Under the pieces are notes generated by a model. That model did not search any database, was not told the origin of the DNA, and was given only the letters and a program-made list of their open reading frames with translations. A stretch of 64,000 bases of DNA from Struthio camelus (Eukaryota; Chordata; Aves; Struthioniformes; Struthionidae): contig NC_090982.1 in the NCBI RefSeq assembly GCF_040807025.1, positions 50,451,112 through 50,515,111 of the forward strand, given 5' to 3'. A program made the translations under genes and the position numbers. Shown piece by piece: positions 13,101 through 25,700 of the stretch (within the stretch, counting starts at the first letter, position 1; every line of letters begins with the position of its first letter).

Positions 13101-14425
13101 GGGAGAAGAGGCAAAACAATTAGGCCAATAAACTAAAGCTATTGAGCAAGCTTCATACTCTACAAAGTAACACTTTAACCTAGATTAGCGTGCACAAATG
13201 CAGCCCACGAGTATCATGGACGATACATCTGGTAAGTTTAAACAGAGCTTTGAGTCTCCATTCCCCTTTCACTAAACAAGTTTTAATTATAGCGAAATAC
13301 AAAGTTGCAAAGCTGGGCAGCAGTCCACTGTTACTGTAAGACTGAATAGTCTAAGGCTGTGTTCAGGTTCAGCACTCCTGTAAGAATATTAGGAATTATA
13401 TGAGGGGGACTGCTGTAGGCTATAAGTTGCAATTAAAAGAATTACAACTGGATGTAAAAAGATACAGGTGCTAAAATGTGCAAACTCTGCCTCTTCCACC
13501 AGTGCAGACTGATAATAATATCCGGCACAAAAAATGCGCTTGAGCAACCAAACTACAAGGTGAAGAAAGCTTTACGTGAAAACTCCCCAGGTTTCCACAT
13601 GAAAATCATCAGAATTATTACAATATTTTCCTCTTAGATCTGCCAGAACAGCTCCACTACCTAGTTACTATTTCCACTGCATTTTTAAGCATCGACAGGA
13701 GTAAAAGCGTGGGTCTGAGCAGGCAGGACGCAGCAGGCCCTGCAGGGAGCTCCTACTGTGGCAGGGAGGCGGCTCACAGCCGTTGCCTCTCCACCGGGCG
13801 GACCACGCCGCGCCGGTGAGCGCGGGGACGCGCCCCGGCCCGGAGAAGGGCAAGACGCCCATCCCCGACAGGACCCTTGGCCGCAGGGGACACCGCTTGC
13901 AGGCGGGCACCGCGCAGCGGCCGGCAGAGCCCGGCCGTCCCGCTGCGGGGCTGCAGCCCGTTACGAAAGAGCGGCTGCAGCAGCGGCGGCACTGGCGCCC
14001 TCTGCGCCGCGGACCGGCGCCGGCACCTGGCGGGAGCGCGGGCCGGGCCGGGCCGAGCCGCGCCGAGCCGAGCCGCCGCCTCCCCCCGCCCGGCGGCCGG
14101 CGCGGTGACATGACAGAAAGCCCAGTAGCGGCACCGCGCCCGCGGGGACACGGCGACACGCGCGCGGCCCGCGCCGCCTGCGGGTGACATCACCGTCCGC
14201 TCCGCCGCCGCCCCGCATGGCCCCCGCGCCGCGCCGCTCCCGCCGCCCCCCCCGGCACCCCACAGGCGCCGGGCGGGCCCCCCCCGCGGTACCCTGAGGG
14301 CGGGCGGTGTCCCGCTCCGGCAGGCGGCTCCCCCCGGCACGGTCAGGGCCCGCCGCCGCGGCCGACCACCAGCCCGAGCCGCGGCCGCTCCGCTGGCCGG
14401 TGCCACCCCCTCCTCCTCCTCCTAC

Positions 14426-14650
14426 CTGGGTCCAGGGCGGCGGGGCCGGCCCTGCCCGGTACGCGGCGGCGGTGGCAAGGGACGCAGCGGAGCGCGGAAG
14501 GGGCAGCGAGGCGCCGAGTGCGGCGGCTCCGCTCCGCCCCGCCCCGCCCCGCCCCGCCCCGCCCCGCCGGCCGGGGCCGAGGGCGGGGCCGCGGCGCGCG
14601 GGGCGCCAGCTAGCGGCGGCGGCGGGCGGCGCGCGCTCAGTCCTCCGCGC
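14426..14650 (-). other. MACIR: Probable noncoding first exon of MACIR
   Basis: On the minus strand CCCAG|GTAGGA at 14426/14425 is a near-consensus splice donor inside the CpG island, just downstream of the GC-box run. It would join the acceptor at 4589, directly or through another noncoding exon. The 5' limit given (about 14650) is only a guess at the transcription start. Confidence 0.45.
14534..14568. repeat. Tandem GC-box (GCCCC) repeat
   Basis: Seven or so head-to-tail GCCCC units within the CpG island form overlapping Sp1/KLF sites and a C-rich/G-rich strand pair capable of unusual structures. Likely part of the core promoter. Confidence 0.8.
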
Positions 14651-15160
14651 CGCGCGCGCCCTAACGGATCCCAACGGCTCGCCTCGCCTCTCCCCGCCCC
14701 GCCCCTTCCCTGCCGCTGGCGCAGGCGCAGCTCCCCGCGGCAGGGGCGGCGGTGGCGGAGGGTTGGGCGGCTTGGCGGGGCGCGAGCTCAGGCCGCCGTC
14801 AAGAGGACACCGGCTAGATACAAACTTTCAGTGATGGTTTCGCCGCTGTCCGGCTAGACCAGTTCCGTTTTATTTGATACTCCGGGGAACTTGGCAAAGA
14901 TGCTGTCAACTGCAGCTAACCTTGCAAACAGTTGCCTAATTTCCCTTCTTTAAGCAAGAAAAAAGGCAGGGGGAAGGGAGGGTGTAGCAACGCGGTCCAG
15001 TTTCTTTCTCTAGATATGGGTTTGTTGGCAGCTGAGCCACAGAGGGACGTGTGGCTGCAATATCTGTCACCGTCACCCAGTCCCATGTCCTCATTACCTC
15101 ACAGCATTAGGCTAGTCTTTGAGAGACTTAACAAACATAGCGTCGTTCGGTCATTTTAAA

Positions 15161-15244
15161 ATGGCTTCTTCGGTGATAGGTGTTCAAAACAGGTGCTCCC
15201 AAACAAAACGCCATGATTTCAAAACATTGATGGAAGGACATTGA
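15161..15244 (+). CDS. Possible 27-aa small ORF near the CpG island
   Basis: An ATG with good context (A at -3, G at +4) opens 27 codons beginning MASSVIGVQNR and ending LMEGH before a TGA. It lies about 350 bp downstream of the CpG island on the strand opposite MACIR, so it could be translated from a divergent transcript. I do not recognise the product and a chance frame of this length is common. The start region also resembles a YY1 site (AAAATGGC), which is an equally good explanation. Confidence 0.15.
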   Translation: MASSVIGVQNRCSQTKRHDFKTLMEGH

Positions 15245-18180
15245 TACAGCTCGCTGGATACAGTGTTAAAATAAAGAAGGGGTCTAGATAACATAGGTGT
15301 TCAGCCAGTTAAAATACTGTTCGAAATCTAGTTTTCAGTATTTTCCCTCATGTTTGGAATACTTACAAAATGTGAAAATGGCACAGTCCGGGGTGAGCTT
15401 TGAGTACAGGGGATGAATGGTGTTAAATCAGTAAATTAAATACAGAAAACGTGGGATATATCTGGTTAAGCAGCAGCAGTACAAGAAAAGGAATTGAGGG
15501 CGTCTTTTAGTGTCATTATGACACTCCGTGTTGCTCACAGCACGCAAACACAGTTTGAAATCTGCAATATTGCTTCTGGCCTCAGTCAGAAAACTCCTCT
15601 TTCTGTGGTACCCTGCAGTAGATGGGGCTAAAACATCCTTCGAGTCACTATAACACAACTTCCCCTCACAGATACTAAAGAAAACATTTATCGTGCCCGT
15701 GGAACGTGGGCAATGTATTGCGGAAGGAGTACTTTTGTGGTGATGCGGCAATAGGATTCTGCCATCGAGTAAATGCTAACCTTGGGGCCTCTCCCCAAGG
15801 TGACCGAGCTGTCAGGCTTTGAGGTGGACTTCCATCTAGTGACGGAGGTTGATAGGAGGGGAAAGCGGTGGCCAAAGACTTTGGGAGAAGACAGATATTC
15901 GGGGGTGGTCATAACGTGCTTTATCTAAGTAGCCATTTAAAACAAAATGTGATTTACAGCTTTGCCTTCCCTTCCTCCCCCACAAATCAAGTGTTTTAAC
16001 ATTTAATGCACTTTAATATTTAATCACACTTAATGCACTAGCGGAATTAATGTGGTGCAAAATTGTCTTTGAAATTTCTAGGTACTAAAGCAAAAGTAGA
16101 TCCTGAAAATTTCTCCCAATGATTGTATCTCAACCCCACAACAAATATTTGAACATAAAAAAACCCCACAATTTTCAAACAACTTCTGCATTTTCCATGC
16201 AACAACTGAGGCCGTTCATCTTTACCAAGAGTAGGGCTGCTGTATTTCACTACTTTTGCAGTGCTCTTAAAGTCATCTGAGATTTTACATGCCGAACAAA
16301 GATACATTGAGGTAGCAGGACTTTGTTTTTCCCACCTAAAAATGCGTTTCAGGTGCTGCTTCAATGTAGAGAAAGACACACACCATTACAGTTTAGCAGC
16401 TACTTTAGATTTTCCCCACATCAACTCAACCAAAATATCAAGTACCTCAATTTGATGACAGCTTTGCCCACTATTGGGTTCCTGCATCAACAACAGTCAA
16501 TTCCACTGCCAATATAACTCAATTTAAATAATTTTTCATAACTGTTAAAGACAAAACACAAAGAGAAAGGGCTCCACTTCTTTTTCATTATCCATAACTT
16601 TTTTTAATTATTATCCTTGGAGCACTTTTATCAAAAGATCTTTCTTCTTTGCTTTTGTATATTCCAGAGTCGCAGACTGGAAACTGTTAAAGATGATTTG
16701 AGCATTAATGAAGTTACTAAATCACAAGGGCTGAAAGTTGAGCCGCTGAAGGAATAGGTACTCAGTGTATTTAATTCTTTGTTTTTTTTTTTTTTGTGGA
16801 ATTAATTCCAAAGCCTAATAAGACAAACAACATCTTGTACTAAATATTCAACCTCTTTTCCCTTATTAGGTTCTAGCCATTATCCTGAAACCTTGATTTT
16901 GTTGGAAAACAATGAGGACATTCCAGATAAAATACAAATTATTTCTTTTTAGGAAAAAAAAACATAAAAAAATTATTGAAGCAATCTCAACTCACAGAAG
17001 TACATAATATTAAAAATATATGTCTCAAAGTTAAAAGAAGTAGGCAACATTAGTTTTAAAATTCTAAAGCAATTTCAACAAAAACTGGTAACAGGAAAAC
17101 ATATATGCCATACTCAAAAGTGAGTAACAGATTCCTAAAATTGAAATTATCTGTGCAAAAGCTAACACTGCAATGGAATGAAAAAGCATAAAGTTGGCAA
17201 TGTAGAAGCACTGAGAGGGGTTACGGTTGAAATAGTACTACAACTTTTACATAAAAAAAAATTAAGAAATCTCAATGTTTTTATATTAGAACAGTCAAAA
17301 GTAGAAATATTATCTACTGCCATATGATTTATCAACTTTTGCTATCAAAAACCAAAAGCTTAGTCATTTTGTAAGCAGATCTTAAAAGGATATTTGGCTA
17401 AGTTGAAGTATGGTGGCAATTTATTGAAAATCTAAACCAAATGTCTGAAGCATGTCATTTAATAAAAATCCCATCTTTATTTTTTATGCAGCGGTAGTAA
17501 AATGAATTTTAGAGAGTGTGAAAAATATTCCTTAATTTGCTTTTTGAGCCAAATCCACTTTTAGCATAATTAAGCTTCAGTAGAAATTATGGCTACTCGT
17601 GAAAGGCTGAATTTGTTCCTTTGTATTCGACGGAGGAGGTAAGTGCAGGAAAAGATGTGAAAAAGGTAATGTTTTAGAGCTGTGTATTTTGCCGATGTTC
17701 AGTTAGTACCTACTGATTGATTCATTCTGTCTCAAAAATAAGAATTACAACCAACCAACAAGGAAAGATGGACTGTGTCCTACACTATAAGATTTAATAA
17801 CTACTGGGAAAGGGGAGTATCACTTTCGGTTTGATTTTCCCCTGTGCAGACCTCACTAGGTTGTAACTCCCCCTGTACTGTGCAAGTCCTCTTTAAAAAT
17901 GACTACAGACTCTTAGGTCAAATTCATTAATAGTTTTAAAATATTTCCCATACTACTGTCCTTCAAGATCATTTAGGGAGGCTTTTGAAACAATGTTTTA
18001 AGTTTAAAGATATTCCAGGTTAACCTTCCCCCCACCAAAGAGAAATAAAATTTTCAAGAATCCAAAGGCAAGTAAGACAGAAGGGCCAAGTGGGCTTACA
18101 GCAAATTAAAAACAAAAAAAAAACTGAGAGGAGTTTAGTGTTGATATTAGTCTAGTAATAAATTTACGACAGGAACGGTT

Positions 18181-18219
18181 ATCTCCTGTTCTGGATAGAA
18201 ATGTATTACAACAGGAGAT
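18181..18219. repeat. Inverted repeat, 10-bp arms
   Basis: ATCTCCTGTT at 18181-18190 is the exact reverse complement of AACAGGAGAT at 18210-18219, with a 19-base spacer. Intergenic; no known role. Confidence 0.6.
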
Positions 18220-18497
18220 GATTTAGTGAGATACACGCACCCAGACCAAATAGGCTTTGATTTTTGTCCCTGTTATTGAAGAGAATGCAAATATGTAGGT
18301 GTGATACTACAGAAAATGGCTTTAATGATATTTCTGTTTTATTCAGAGACATCAGATTATATAGATCAAGATCGTTGCATAAAAAAGGATTTCTCAAAAG
18401 TATGTTGGATAAAAGACAGATTCAGGCCAAAAATAATCTAAAATATCTCCCTTTCAGGCTAACCTTGAAATACCTACATAAAACATGAGATTTTCCT

Positions 18498-18516
18498 CCC
18501 CCCCCCCCCCCCCCCC
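18498..18516. repeat. Poly(C) run of 19
   Basis: Uninterrupted C19, flanked on the left by TTTTCCT. Length is likely to be polymorphic or uncertain because of sequencing error in such runs. Confidence 0.8.
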
Positions 18517-20907
18517 GTTTTACTTATCCTCCTTTACCACTTGATTAAAAGAAGGGATTTCTCACTAGATGCCATCAAATACATAGTCCTGTACAGATCA
18601 GAGCAAGCATCATCAAATTAGGCTCTTTTTGAAAGAGAATTCATCAGTAAACTTCTGATAATTTTCAAATAAGATAAAAGTTCCTCCTTTCCAATATCTT
18701 TGCAATAGATAAATATACAGTGCTGTCAATATAGCTCAGGGAAAGACAGCAACATGGTTTTAAGTCACATTCAGTGTTACTTCAAAAAGTTGATGCTTGC
18801 CATCCCTCAGCCATTAGTAGCAGGTCATATGAAAATCAGTAATTCTTAAAAGTCTGGACTAGAAGTCTATTTCTACTATCACATTAATAGATTATGTGGT
18901 ATGGTGAAAAATTTTTCATCCATTCTTCTATTCTCTTGAAGCAAGTATGAGAATGCTTTTGTGTAAATGCAAAAACCTTTAACTTCTTGTAAGGTTTTGA
19001 GATTGCAACATGGTGTCCACTTAGTAGTCTGAGAGCAGGTCTTTCCCCCCACCCCATAAGATTTTCTACCTCTTCTACAATACAGATGTTGTCTATAGTT
19101 AGCATACCCTCTTCATCAAGGGCCCACATTTGATGCTGCTAACACATGCACATCTATGCATCCAAGATTTTTCTAGTGTGAACTGCAAAGAGAATTTGTA
19201 TCCCAAGCACAGAGGAGAAAGCAGGGCTCTCACTCGGTATCATCCAGCTCACTCACTGAAGACAGACAGATGGATCACAGAGATAAAACTGCATGTCACT
19301 GAAGACTGAGCCAGACCTACAGCTAGCTGTTTTGCCAGGAACTTTAGAATTCCAATACTGGATTTCTGCCATCCCTAAAGGAAATGTATTCAATTAGACA
19401 GCAGCACTGTTACATTTAAAATTATGAGTTAAAATGCTGAGAGGTATTACAGTGCACTGTGGTCTAGAATTAGACTATTTCTGTATTTATAGATACAAGT
19501 TTAAAATGTTTATTCTTTTACTAGGCACCTGTTTTTCAAGGTAATATGCCCAGGACTGCTTTTTTATTACACCAGTTTTTGTATTTCTGAGCAGAGGATG
19601 GTTGTTTTGAAGAACTTTGTGGGGATAAGCAAAGGGAGACAAGGAATGAGTATTCATAAATATTCACTAAAATACATCCTCTCCACGAAATCAAGCAAAA
19701 TTAAAGCCACTATTAAAAAAGAAAAAATAGAAACAGATAAATAACTGGATTTGAAAGTAGCCTTCCTTTCTTCCATCACCTACTTATCAATTCTTTCAGA
19801 CTTCTTGGAAAAAAGTCTTTGCCATTTTTTCTTTAGCAACTTACAGGCCTATCAACAATATAGTTGCTGTTAACTATAGAGAAAAACATGCAGGGAAGAG
19901 GACTTTTCAAACTACAAGTGAAACCTTACACTTTCATCTCTACTAGATCAGAGCGCACAGCACTAAATCCCTACATTCTGCCATGCGCATATTCTACTGT
20001 GTCGAAATGGCTCTGTCTTTGCTACGTCTCAAGTCTTCTGCCATCTTCCTTCCACCTCTGCTGGTCTTGATACTAATGATCAGTCCAGTATGCGTTTTTG
20101 TACACAGCTCTAGATGGGCCCTATTCCCCTCTCCCTATGCTATTTCATACCGTTTCCCACTAAACTGAAGTATGAATGCACCTCCAAATTTTCCCTTAAC
20201 GAATTTCACCTATTAGCCTAATTAGATAGAGAACTCAAATGTATGTCTTTATTCTAATTTAAAAACATAAAACAGATAATACAAGACTTTCTAAAATTGT
20301 GTATGATTAAAGAAACATTTTCGGATTTTGTTCCAGGAGATCTCTGGTAAAGATGCTTCATTTTTGAAGGAAATACTAAAGGTCTACTTAAATTATACAT
20401 CAGGGTGGTAGTATTTCAGGAATTACAGCCCTATTCAAGCGCTGACTTTCTGTGAACTTAATCTTTCAGACCTCTGTCAAATCTGGGTGGAACAGGCTAT
20501 ACAGTTCCAAGTTTAATAGGAGAGAGTGTCCAATTGCCTAAATAAACTGGACTAAAATAGGTTCTGAAGTCCAGAACGCTCTGCCAAGAGGCCAGATACA
20601 GCCCAAGTTCTTCCTTATTGTCCAAGTAGTAAGAGGAAAAAGAAAAGTGCTTACAGTTGTTACATACTTAGTGTTACCACACAGGACCTTTAGAAGGCAC
20701 TGCAGAATGAGCGAGTGCTCTTCTGTCCACCTTTTTGAGGATTGATTTCAGCAATATAGAATGACAAACCCTAATTTCTTATAAGTTATTTCACCCACCC
20801 CTAAGAGAAATTATGGCTTAATGATGGCTTATTCTTCTCCACTGAGACTGCTCAATGTATTTCAAATAGAAAAAGTAAAATGGACAGAACTTGCCAGTGA
20901 CCTTGTT

Positions 20908-20913
20908 TTTATT
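20908..20913 (-). terminator. Candidate PPIP5K2 poly(A) signal
   Basis: First canonical AATAAA on the minus strand downstream of the PPIP5K2 stop codon, about 1.74 kb away. ATTAAA variants at 21782-21787 and 21539-21544 could give shorter 3' UTRs. Confidence 0.45.
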
Positions 20914-22138
20914 TAGGAGCACATAAAAAAAGTTATGCCACAGCTTTGGTTGACTGGAATGATATGCATACGTAAGTTTTAACAGTTTTTTTTTTTTAAA
21001 AACAGTAAACATAACATGTACATTCAGTTGTGCGCAGGACAAACACTGTCAAGAACACATTTACACTACAGAAAATGAAATGCTTTAAGTTCAGAGCTGT
21101 GAAACCCTTCATATTTTTGGTATTTAACTGGTATTCTATAGAATTAGTCTGTAGAAGCCATTTCATGTATAGTCAGTTTAAACACTCGGACTCTGTGGCA
21201 AGGTGAATGTAATTATAGTTGCACTGATTCTGAAGAAAAGCAAGAGGCTTACTTGTTTAAAAATACTACCTTGAGGCGGTCTCTTCTGCAACTTAAATGT
21301 GAAAGGCATTATCTAGCTTATAGTTTATGAGATCAGTTAATAATCAGCCACTTGAACTTATGAAAGTGGACAATATTTCGCATACATTTGGGATAACTAT
21401 AAACATTCAAAAATTTATCATGCCACAGATAATCACAAGAACTGCTGAAACAGGATGATTACTCTACATAACCCAATCACTCAAAGCACCACTGACTTAC
21501 TAAAGCTTCTCACAGCTCTTCTAAGATCTTCAATGATTTTTAATGAGAGCTGTTGACAACCACCTGAAGTAGGAGAGAGGTATAAAAATCCCAACGGGGC
21601 CATCCTGAAGCCTGAGTATTCTGTTACATGTTGTAACATTAAGCATTGCGTTCTGCTAGGACCGCAGTCTCTCTCTGCTCTGAAGGGCTAGTAATAAAGC
21701 ACAGATGGGATATTTACAATTTTCAGGATAAACTTACTAGCAGACCAGCTGTAACCATTTCTCTTTTTATAAACCCTGCTTTTTAATGTCACCTTTTTGT
21801 ACAAACATATGGTTAAGCAAATAAAGCTGTCTTTTTAGTAAACAAAAGACATTTTTTGATAAAAACATATAAAAGACAATTTTATCTGCTGGGTGATATA
21901 CAGGTACCCACATATAAGCATGAATACTACGCAACAAAAGAGAAGGGATATTTGAATGTTATAGGTCTGATGTAAACATAGAATAAAAGTAAGGAAACTC
22001 CTAAGTGAAAATAACGTTAACTCACTCCATTATGCCTAATTATTGCAGCATATATGATACAAAATCATTCAAATACAGAAAGCATCTGCTTACTTTCAAA
22101 ACAGGCAAAGTGATTTCTTTGGAAATGTAGTTAAATTT

Positions 22139-22172
22139 AAAAAAAAAAAAGAAAGAAAGAAAGAAAGAAAGA
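22139..22172. repeat. Poly(A) plus (GAAA)5 microsatellite
   Basis: An A run followed by five GAAA units at 22151-22170, in the probable PPIP5K2 3' UTR. Likely polymorphic. Confidence 0.8.
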
Positions 22173-22652
22173 GCGAGCTCCTAGCAAAGACATGTGTTAC
22201 CTTTTGTTACCTTTCAGCCCACAAAAGAAATTCACAGGCAAATTATAAACTCCTGAAAATAGAAGTTTATAATGACAACAGATAATGCTTCATTACAGTG
22301 GCATCAACAATGCCACTATAACATACCAGTGGATTGTTATTTTCTTTGTTTTGTACAGTAAATATTTGAAGACACCAAAAAGGTTCTTGTGCAGCTTTTC
22401 TGTTAAAGGTGTGTAAGTACATCAAGCTGATAAATATTTCCTTAAATGTTTTAGGAAACAAGAAGAGATCTTTGACCTAGATATGTAGAGTGCACACTAG
22501 TTAAGTCTTTAGTCCATATGGGGTTAAGTGCACTATGAAATGCAGACGTGAATGGCTTTTGAAAGCTCAATCATCGTTTAGTTTGTTTCTCTACAACCAA
22601 ACGCACACTAAAGAATTGTTTAAGAAGTTGCTTCCAAGTTCTCTGATCAACT

Positions 22653-22756
22653 TCATTTCTTCTCAGAAAGAGCTTCATCACTAACTTTTGCATCGAGTGA
22701 GGTCTCTTCAACAGATAGCTTAACATTAGATACACAACCAGAGGATCCACTGGTAG
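22653..22756 (-). CDS. PPIP5K2: PPIP5K2 exon 29 (C-terminus, stop)
   Basis: Acceptor TTTGCAG|CT; enters in phase 1 and ends at TGA 22653-22655. Codes for residues 1195-1228, beginning [12 protein letters not shown] and ending LSEKK. Only the first few residues resemble the human C-terminus; the rest has diverged. Confidence 0.85.
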
Positions 22757-25700
22757 CTGCAAAGGTAAAGAGGAGAAAAAAAATATTAGGTTTTTTACAT
22801 AAGAACAAAAAGGTAAAAAGCAAAGCAAATATATCAAAAGTTGCCTAGCACAGAAACAAACACAATGCTACAATAAGTAGCTTTTTCAGAAATTTAAACT
22901 AAACTGATCTTAAAATTACATGTTTAGCTATCCACCACTATTAAAAACTCATTATACTAGCTCTAAAGTAAAAAAACCACCCCAAAACCACGCACCTCAA
23001 TAGGACAAATACTGAATTTTACAAAGTCAGACTAACAGCAGAAGGAGCTTATTTTAATAGATAGAAACAGATGAAAGCAGATTTGAAAACCCTACAAAGC
23101 AAGAAATGAACTAAGAACAGAAAAGCCAAAGCTGGAAGAGGTAGAAAAAAAAAAATTTCTTGGAGTTGCAATACAAATAAAGCAAAAAAAAAAAAAGTAA
23201 GTGTAAGCTGCTGGACAGCATTTTAGAAAGATCTATATATCTAAAAAACCCAATGGCAACAAAAACACTTTAGCAAGTTTATAATAGGAACCAGACATTA
23301 AATTTATATTTTCTTATTCCTAAAATACTGAACTAAAGCTGGTAATGTAATTTAAATACTTTGGCCCAGCAGATATCTTAAAAGCAATTCTTCCTACGTT
23401 TGGCATGTAGAAACAGGCACAGTTTTAGATTCATGAGTTTATACATGGGCTTGCAGAGGAAACGTCAGCAAAAACCCAGTCACTGGACCTAACAAAGTTG
23501 TCACATACAGCATCCTCACTGAAATAGCAAGGATTCCAGTGCTCCACCAAACAATTTCTTCAAGCAGAAAATAAAAAAATAACCCCAGATAGCTCATTAA
23601 AAAGGAAAGATGCTGACTTCAGGGAACCACCAATCTACAGAGAACACAAAGGAAGAGAAGTTCAGCTGTAAGGGAAACGGGCAAGAACCACCAATTAAGG
23701 CATATCCTGAAGAGCAAAACAACTTTGTTAAATAAGGAGGTAGTGGTTTAGAAATATAACCGGGACTAAGATTTCAACTTTCCCTACAGAATATTTTCAA
23801 AACCCTACTGAATTTTGCCAAGAAAAAGTTTCTAACATAGGCAAAAGCTAAGAGAAAGTATTTTGGTTTAAAAAAAAAAAAGGGGGGGGGGGCAGTGAAG
23901 ATCAGTGTTTACCTCCGAACTCTATGACCAAATAAAGAGGAAAGTTAGCAAGTTCTTTCAGAGTAGCCTTGACAAGCTAGTTTAGAACTGCAGGGCCGTA
24001 TCTAATGAGACCAGAAATGCAGTCTGACTTTGTTCTTGATGCCCTCAAAACAGCACGAATATCCGGAAGCAGACAGCATGCCTGGCTGACAGTTCAGCTC
24101 GCACATATTAGTCATAATATAATGTTATTGGTTGCTTTAACCAAAATCTGATCAAGCAGCTCTGTGATATAAATGATAAGCTCCAATTGGCTCAATGATT
24201 TAATCTTTTTTTTTAAACATGCAGACAAAAATTATTAGTTTTACTCACACTACAGTTACAGGACACTGCCTGGACATTGGCATTGAGATACAGAGCTGAG
24301 AGAATTTTCTTCCTCTCATCATGTTACATTTCCAACAACATAGTATTGCCCCAAGTTCCACAAAAAGCAGAATGAGAAACTTCCTATTAGATGCTATAGC
24401 GTACTTTCTAGAAGATGTACTCACACGTTTTCAAATATTAGTATCTTTAAAAAAATCTTTTATCTAGCATCTTCTCTGTTTAAATAAGCATTGTTTAGTA
24501 TTATACTTTTCACTGTTGGAGACAACATTATCCTATCTTAAAAACAAAAAATGAAAAAACCACCCCAAAATGTACTACTAAAGCAAAGGCACAAAAAGTT
24601 TTATCTGAACACACAGTTTCAGAGTCCAAACCACCTTTGGATGAAACCAATATACAAAGCCCAGGATATGAAAAACAAACTGGTGGGCATCCACAAACAG
24701 CATAACTCAAAGGAAAAGAAAAAAAAAAAATCAAACAGGGTCATGTTATTAGTTTCAAGTCAAAAAAAGGTCAGAAATTACCTTTTTTTTTTTTTTTTTA
24801 AAATTTTTTCATGTAATGTTGCAACTGTCAGGACCATATACCAATGACCAGCAAAATTCCACAGTATTCAAAAGAAAAAAAAAAGCTTTTAACTGCAATT
24901 ATATACACACACTCTCTGCTCATGTGTATGATGTTTAATCAGTAAAGGAAGAATATCTTGTGTGTGCAGTAAGCTAATGTTATTACCAAAGCATCAGGAA
25001 AAAAAAAAGTCATTTTCTTTGGACCTCACTGGTCTTTTTCTTCTTTTTAAATTTCTGTATCTACAAGCTCTGTGGGGAATCCTGCCTTTCAACAGTCAAC
25101 TTCCAGATGCATAGCAGCAACTACCCGAATTACCTGGGTTATTTTTCTTCCTTTCTCTGTTTTGTAAATAGCAGATCTTCAGTGAGGTAATGTTAATTTA
25201 TTTTTGATTCATTACTACTATTCACATTAGAAGTTCTGCCATTTAAATAAATACATTTTCTCTGTCCATGGCAGTCAGACATGGCTAGAAACACTGACAT
25301 ACTTAAAGGCAAAACAAGACAAAAAAAATCCCCCCCATGAATTCTCAGACCGTAACATTTCTTTCAAACACTTCAGAGCGTAACAGAAAGCAACTATTAA
25401 TAAAGTTTTACTGTTTACTGGTAGAAGTGCACGGGCAATGCTATGAGTTCTACTAAAATGATCCTATCTGCATATATAGGGAATGTTATGAAATAGCTGC
25501 CCTGAGAAGTTATGCAATATGTAAGAAAAAATTACTGCTAGAAATAATTAAATGAAGTTAGCTATTCCACTTCTGATAGAATGTACTTACATATGGTTGG
25601 TTTCTCTATTGCTAGCCTTTCAGGCAAAGTTTCAAGTGGCGTTGGTTGAATTTTTGCAGGGGTGTATGTATTTAAAGAAATTTTTCTTCCCGACAGTGGA

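Larger units (their letters stand above)
4590..13719 (-). other. MACIR 5' intron(s)
   Basis: About 9 kb between the coding exon and the CpG-island promoter, AT-rich, with no coding exon I can support. A GC-richer patch at about 9770-9950 carries two good minus-strand donors and could hold an alternative 5' UTR exon, but no convincing acceptor frames it. Also present are a 16-bp palindrome (8270-8285) and an 11-bp-stem hairpin (10173-10199). Open frames at 4783-5016 (minus), 6653-6880 and 12475-12705 (plus) look like chance. Confidence 0.6.
13720..14815 (-). promoter_or_regulatory. CpG-island promoter of MACIR, possibly bidirectional
   Basis: The only CpG island in the window: roughly 1.1 kb of very GC- and CpG-rich DNA with sharp edges against AT-rich flanks. 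It contains a run of GC boxes (repeated GCCCC, 14534-14568) typical of Sp1/KLF binding, a CRE-like TGACATCA at 14185-14192, an NRF1-like GCGCAGGCGC at 14719-14728 and a CCT repeat near 14410-14422. There is no TATA box, as usual for this class. It lies upstream of MACIR with a strong minus-strand donor inside it, so it is almost certainly the MACIR promoter. CpG islands often fire both ways, so a plus-strand transcript into 14.8-17.6 kb is possible. Long frames through the island on both strands are by-products of GC richness. Confidence 0.9.
14816..20900. other. Intergenic region between MACIR promoter and PPIP5K2 3' end
   Basis: No known gene recognised. On the plus strand there are three small coding-like patches: a 27-codon ATG frame (15161-15244), a 29-codon open segment after a good acceptor (16668-16757), and an ATG segment ending at a good donor (17589-17638). 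Their phases do not join into one message. A patch at about 15600-15910 is richer in GC than its surroundings and open in two minus frames, without recognised similarity. A C19 run is at 18498-18516 and a 10-bp inverted repeat at 18181-18219. Confidence 0.5.
20901..22652 (-). other. PPIP5K2: PPIP5K2 3' UTR (probable)
   Basis: Sequence downstream of the PPIP5K2 stop codon on the minus strand. The first canonical AATAAA is at 20908-20913; weaker ATTAAA hexamers are at 21782-21787 and 21539-21544. Ending near 20.9 kb would give about 1.75 kb of 3' UTR. An A-run with (GAAA)5 lies at 22139-22172 (TTTC in the transcript). Confidence 0.55.
22757..25590 (-). other. PPIP5K2 intron 28
   Basis: 2.8 kb with no further exon I can support. 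It contains A12 followed by G11 (23870-23892) and T18 (24783-24800). Translation past the exon 28 donor would add only nine residues (starting CKYILSEV) before a stop. Confidence 0.7.

Noticed and set aside
13668-14834. Several long open frames (116-237 codons) on both strands in the GC-rich region
   Set aside because: They overlap in five frames, consist of Pro/Ala/Arg/Gly-rich low-complexity translation, and coincide with the CpG island; stop codons are simply rare in such DNA.
15428-15912. Overlapping minus-strand frames of 66-107 codons downstream of PPIP5K2
   Set aside because: Mutually overlapping frames without recognised similarity; probably a chance result of slightly higher GC.
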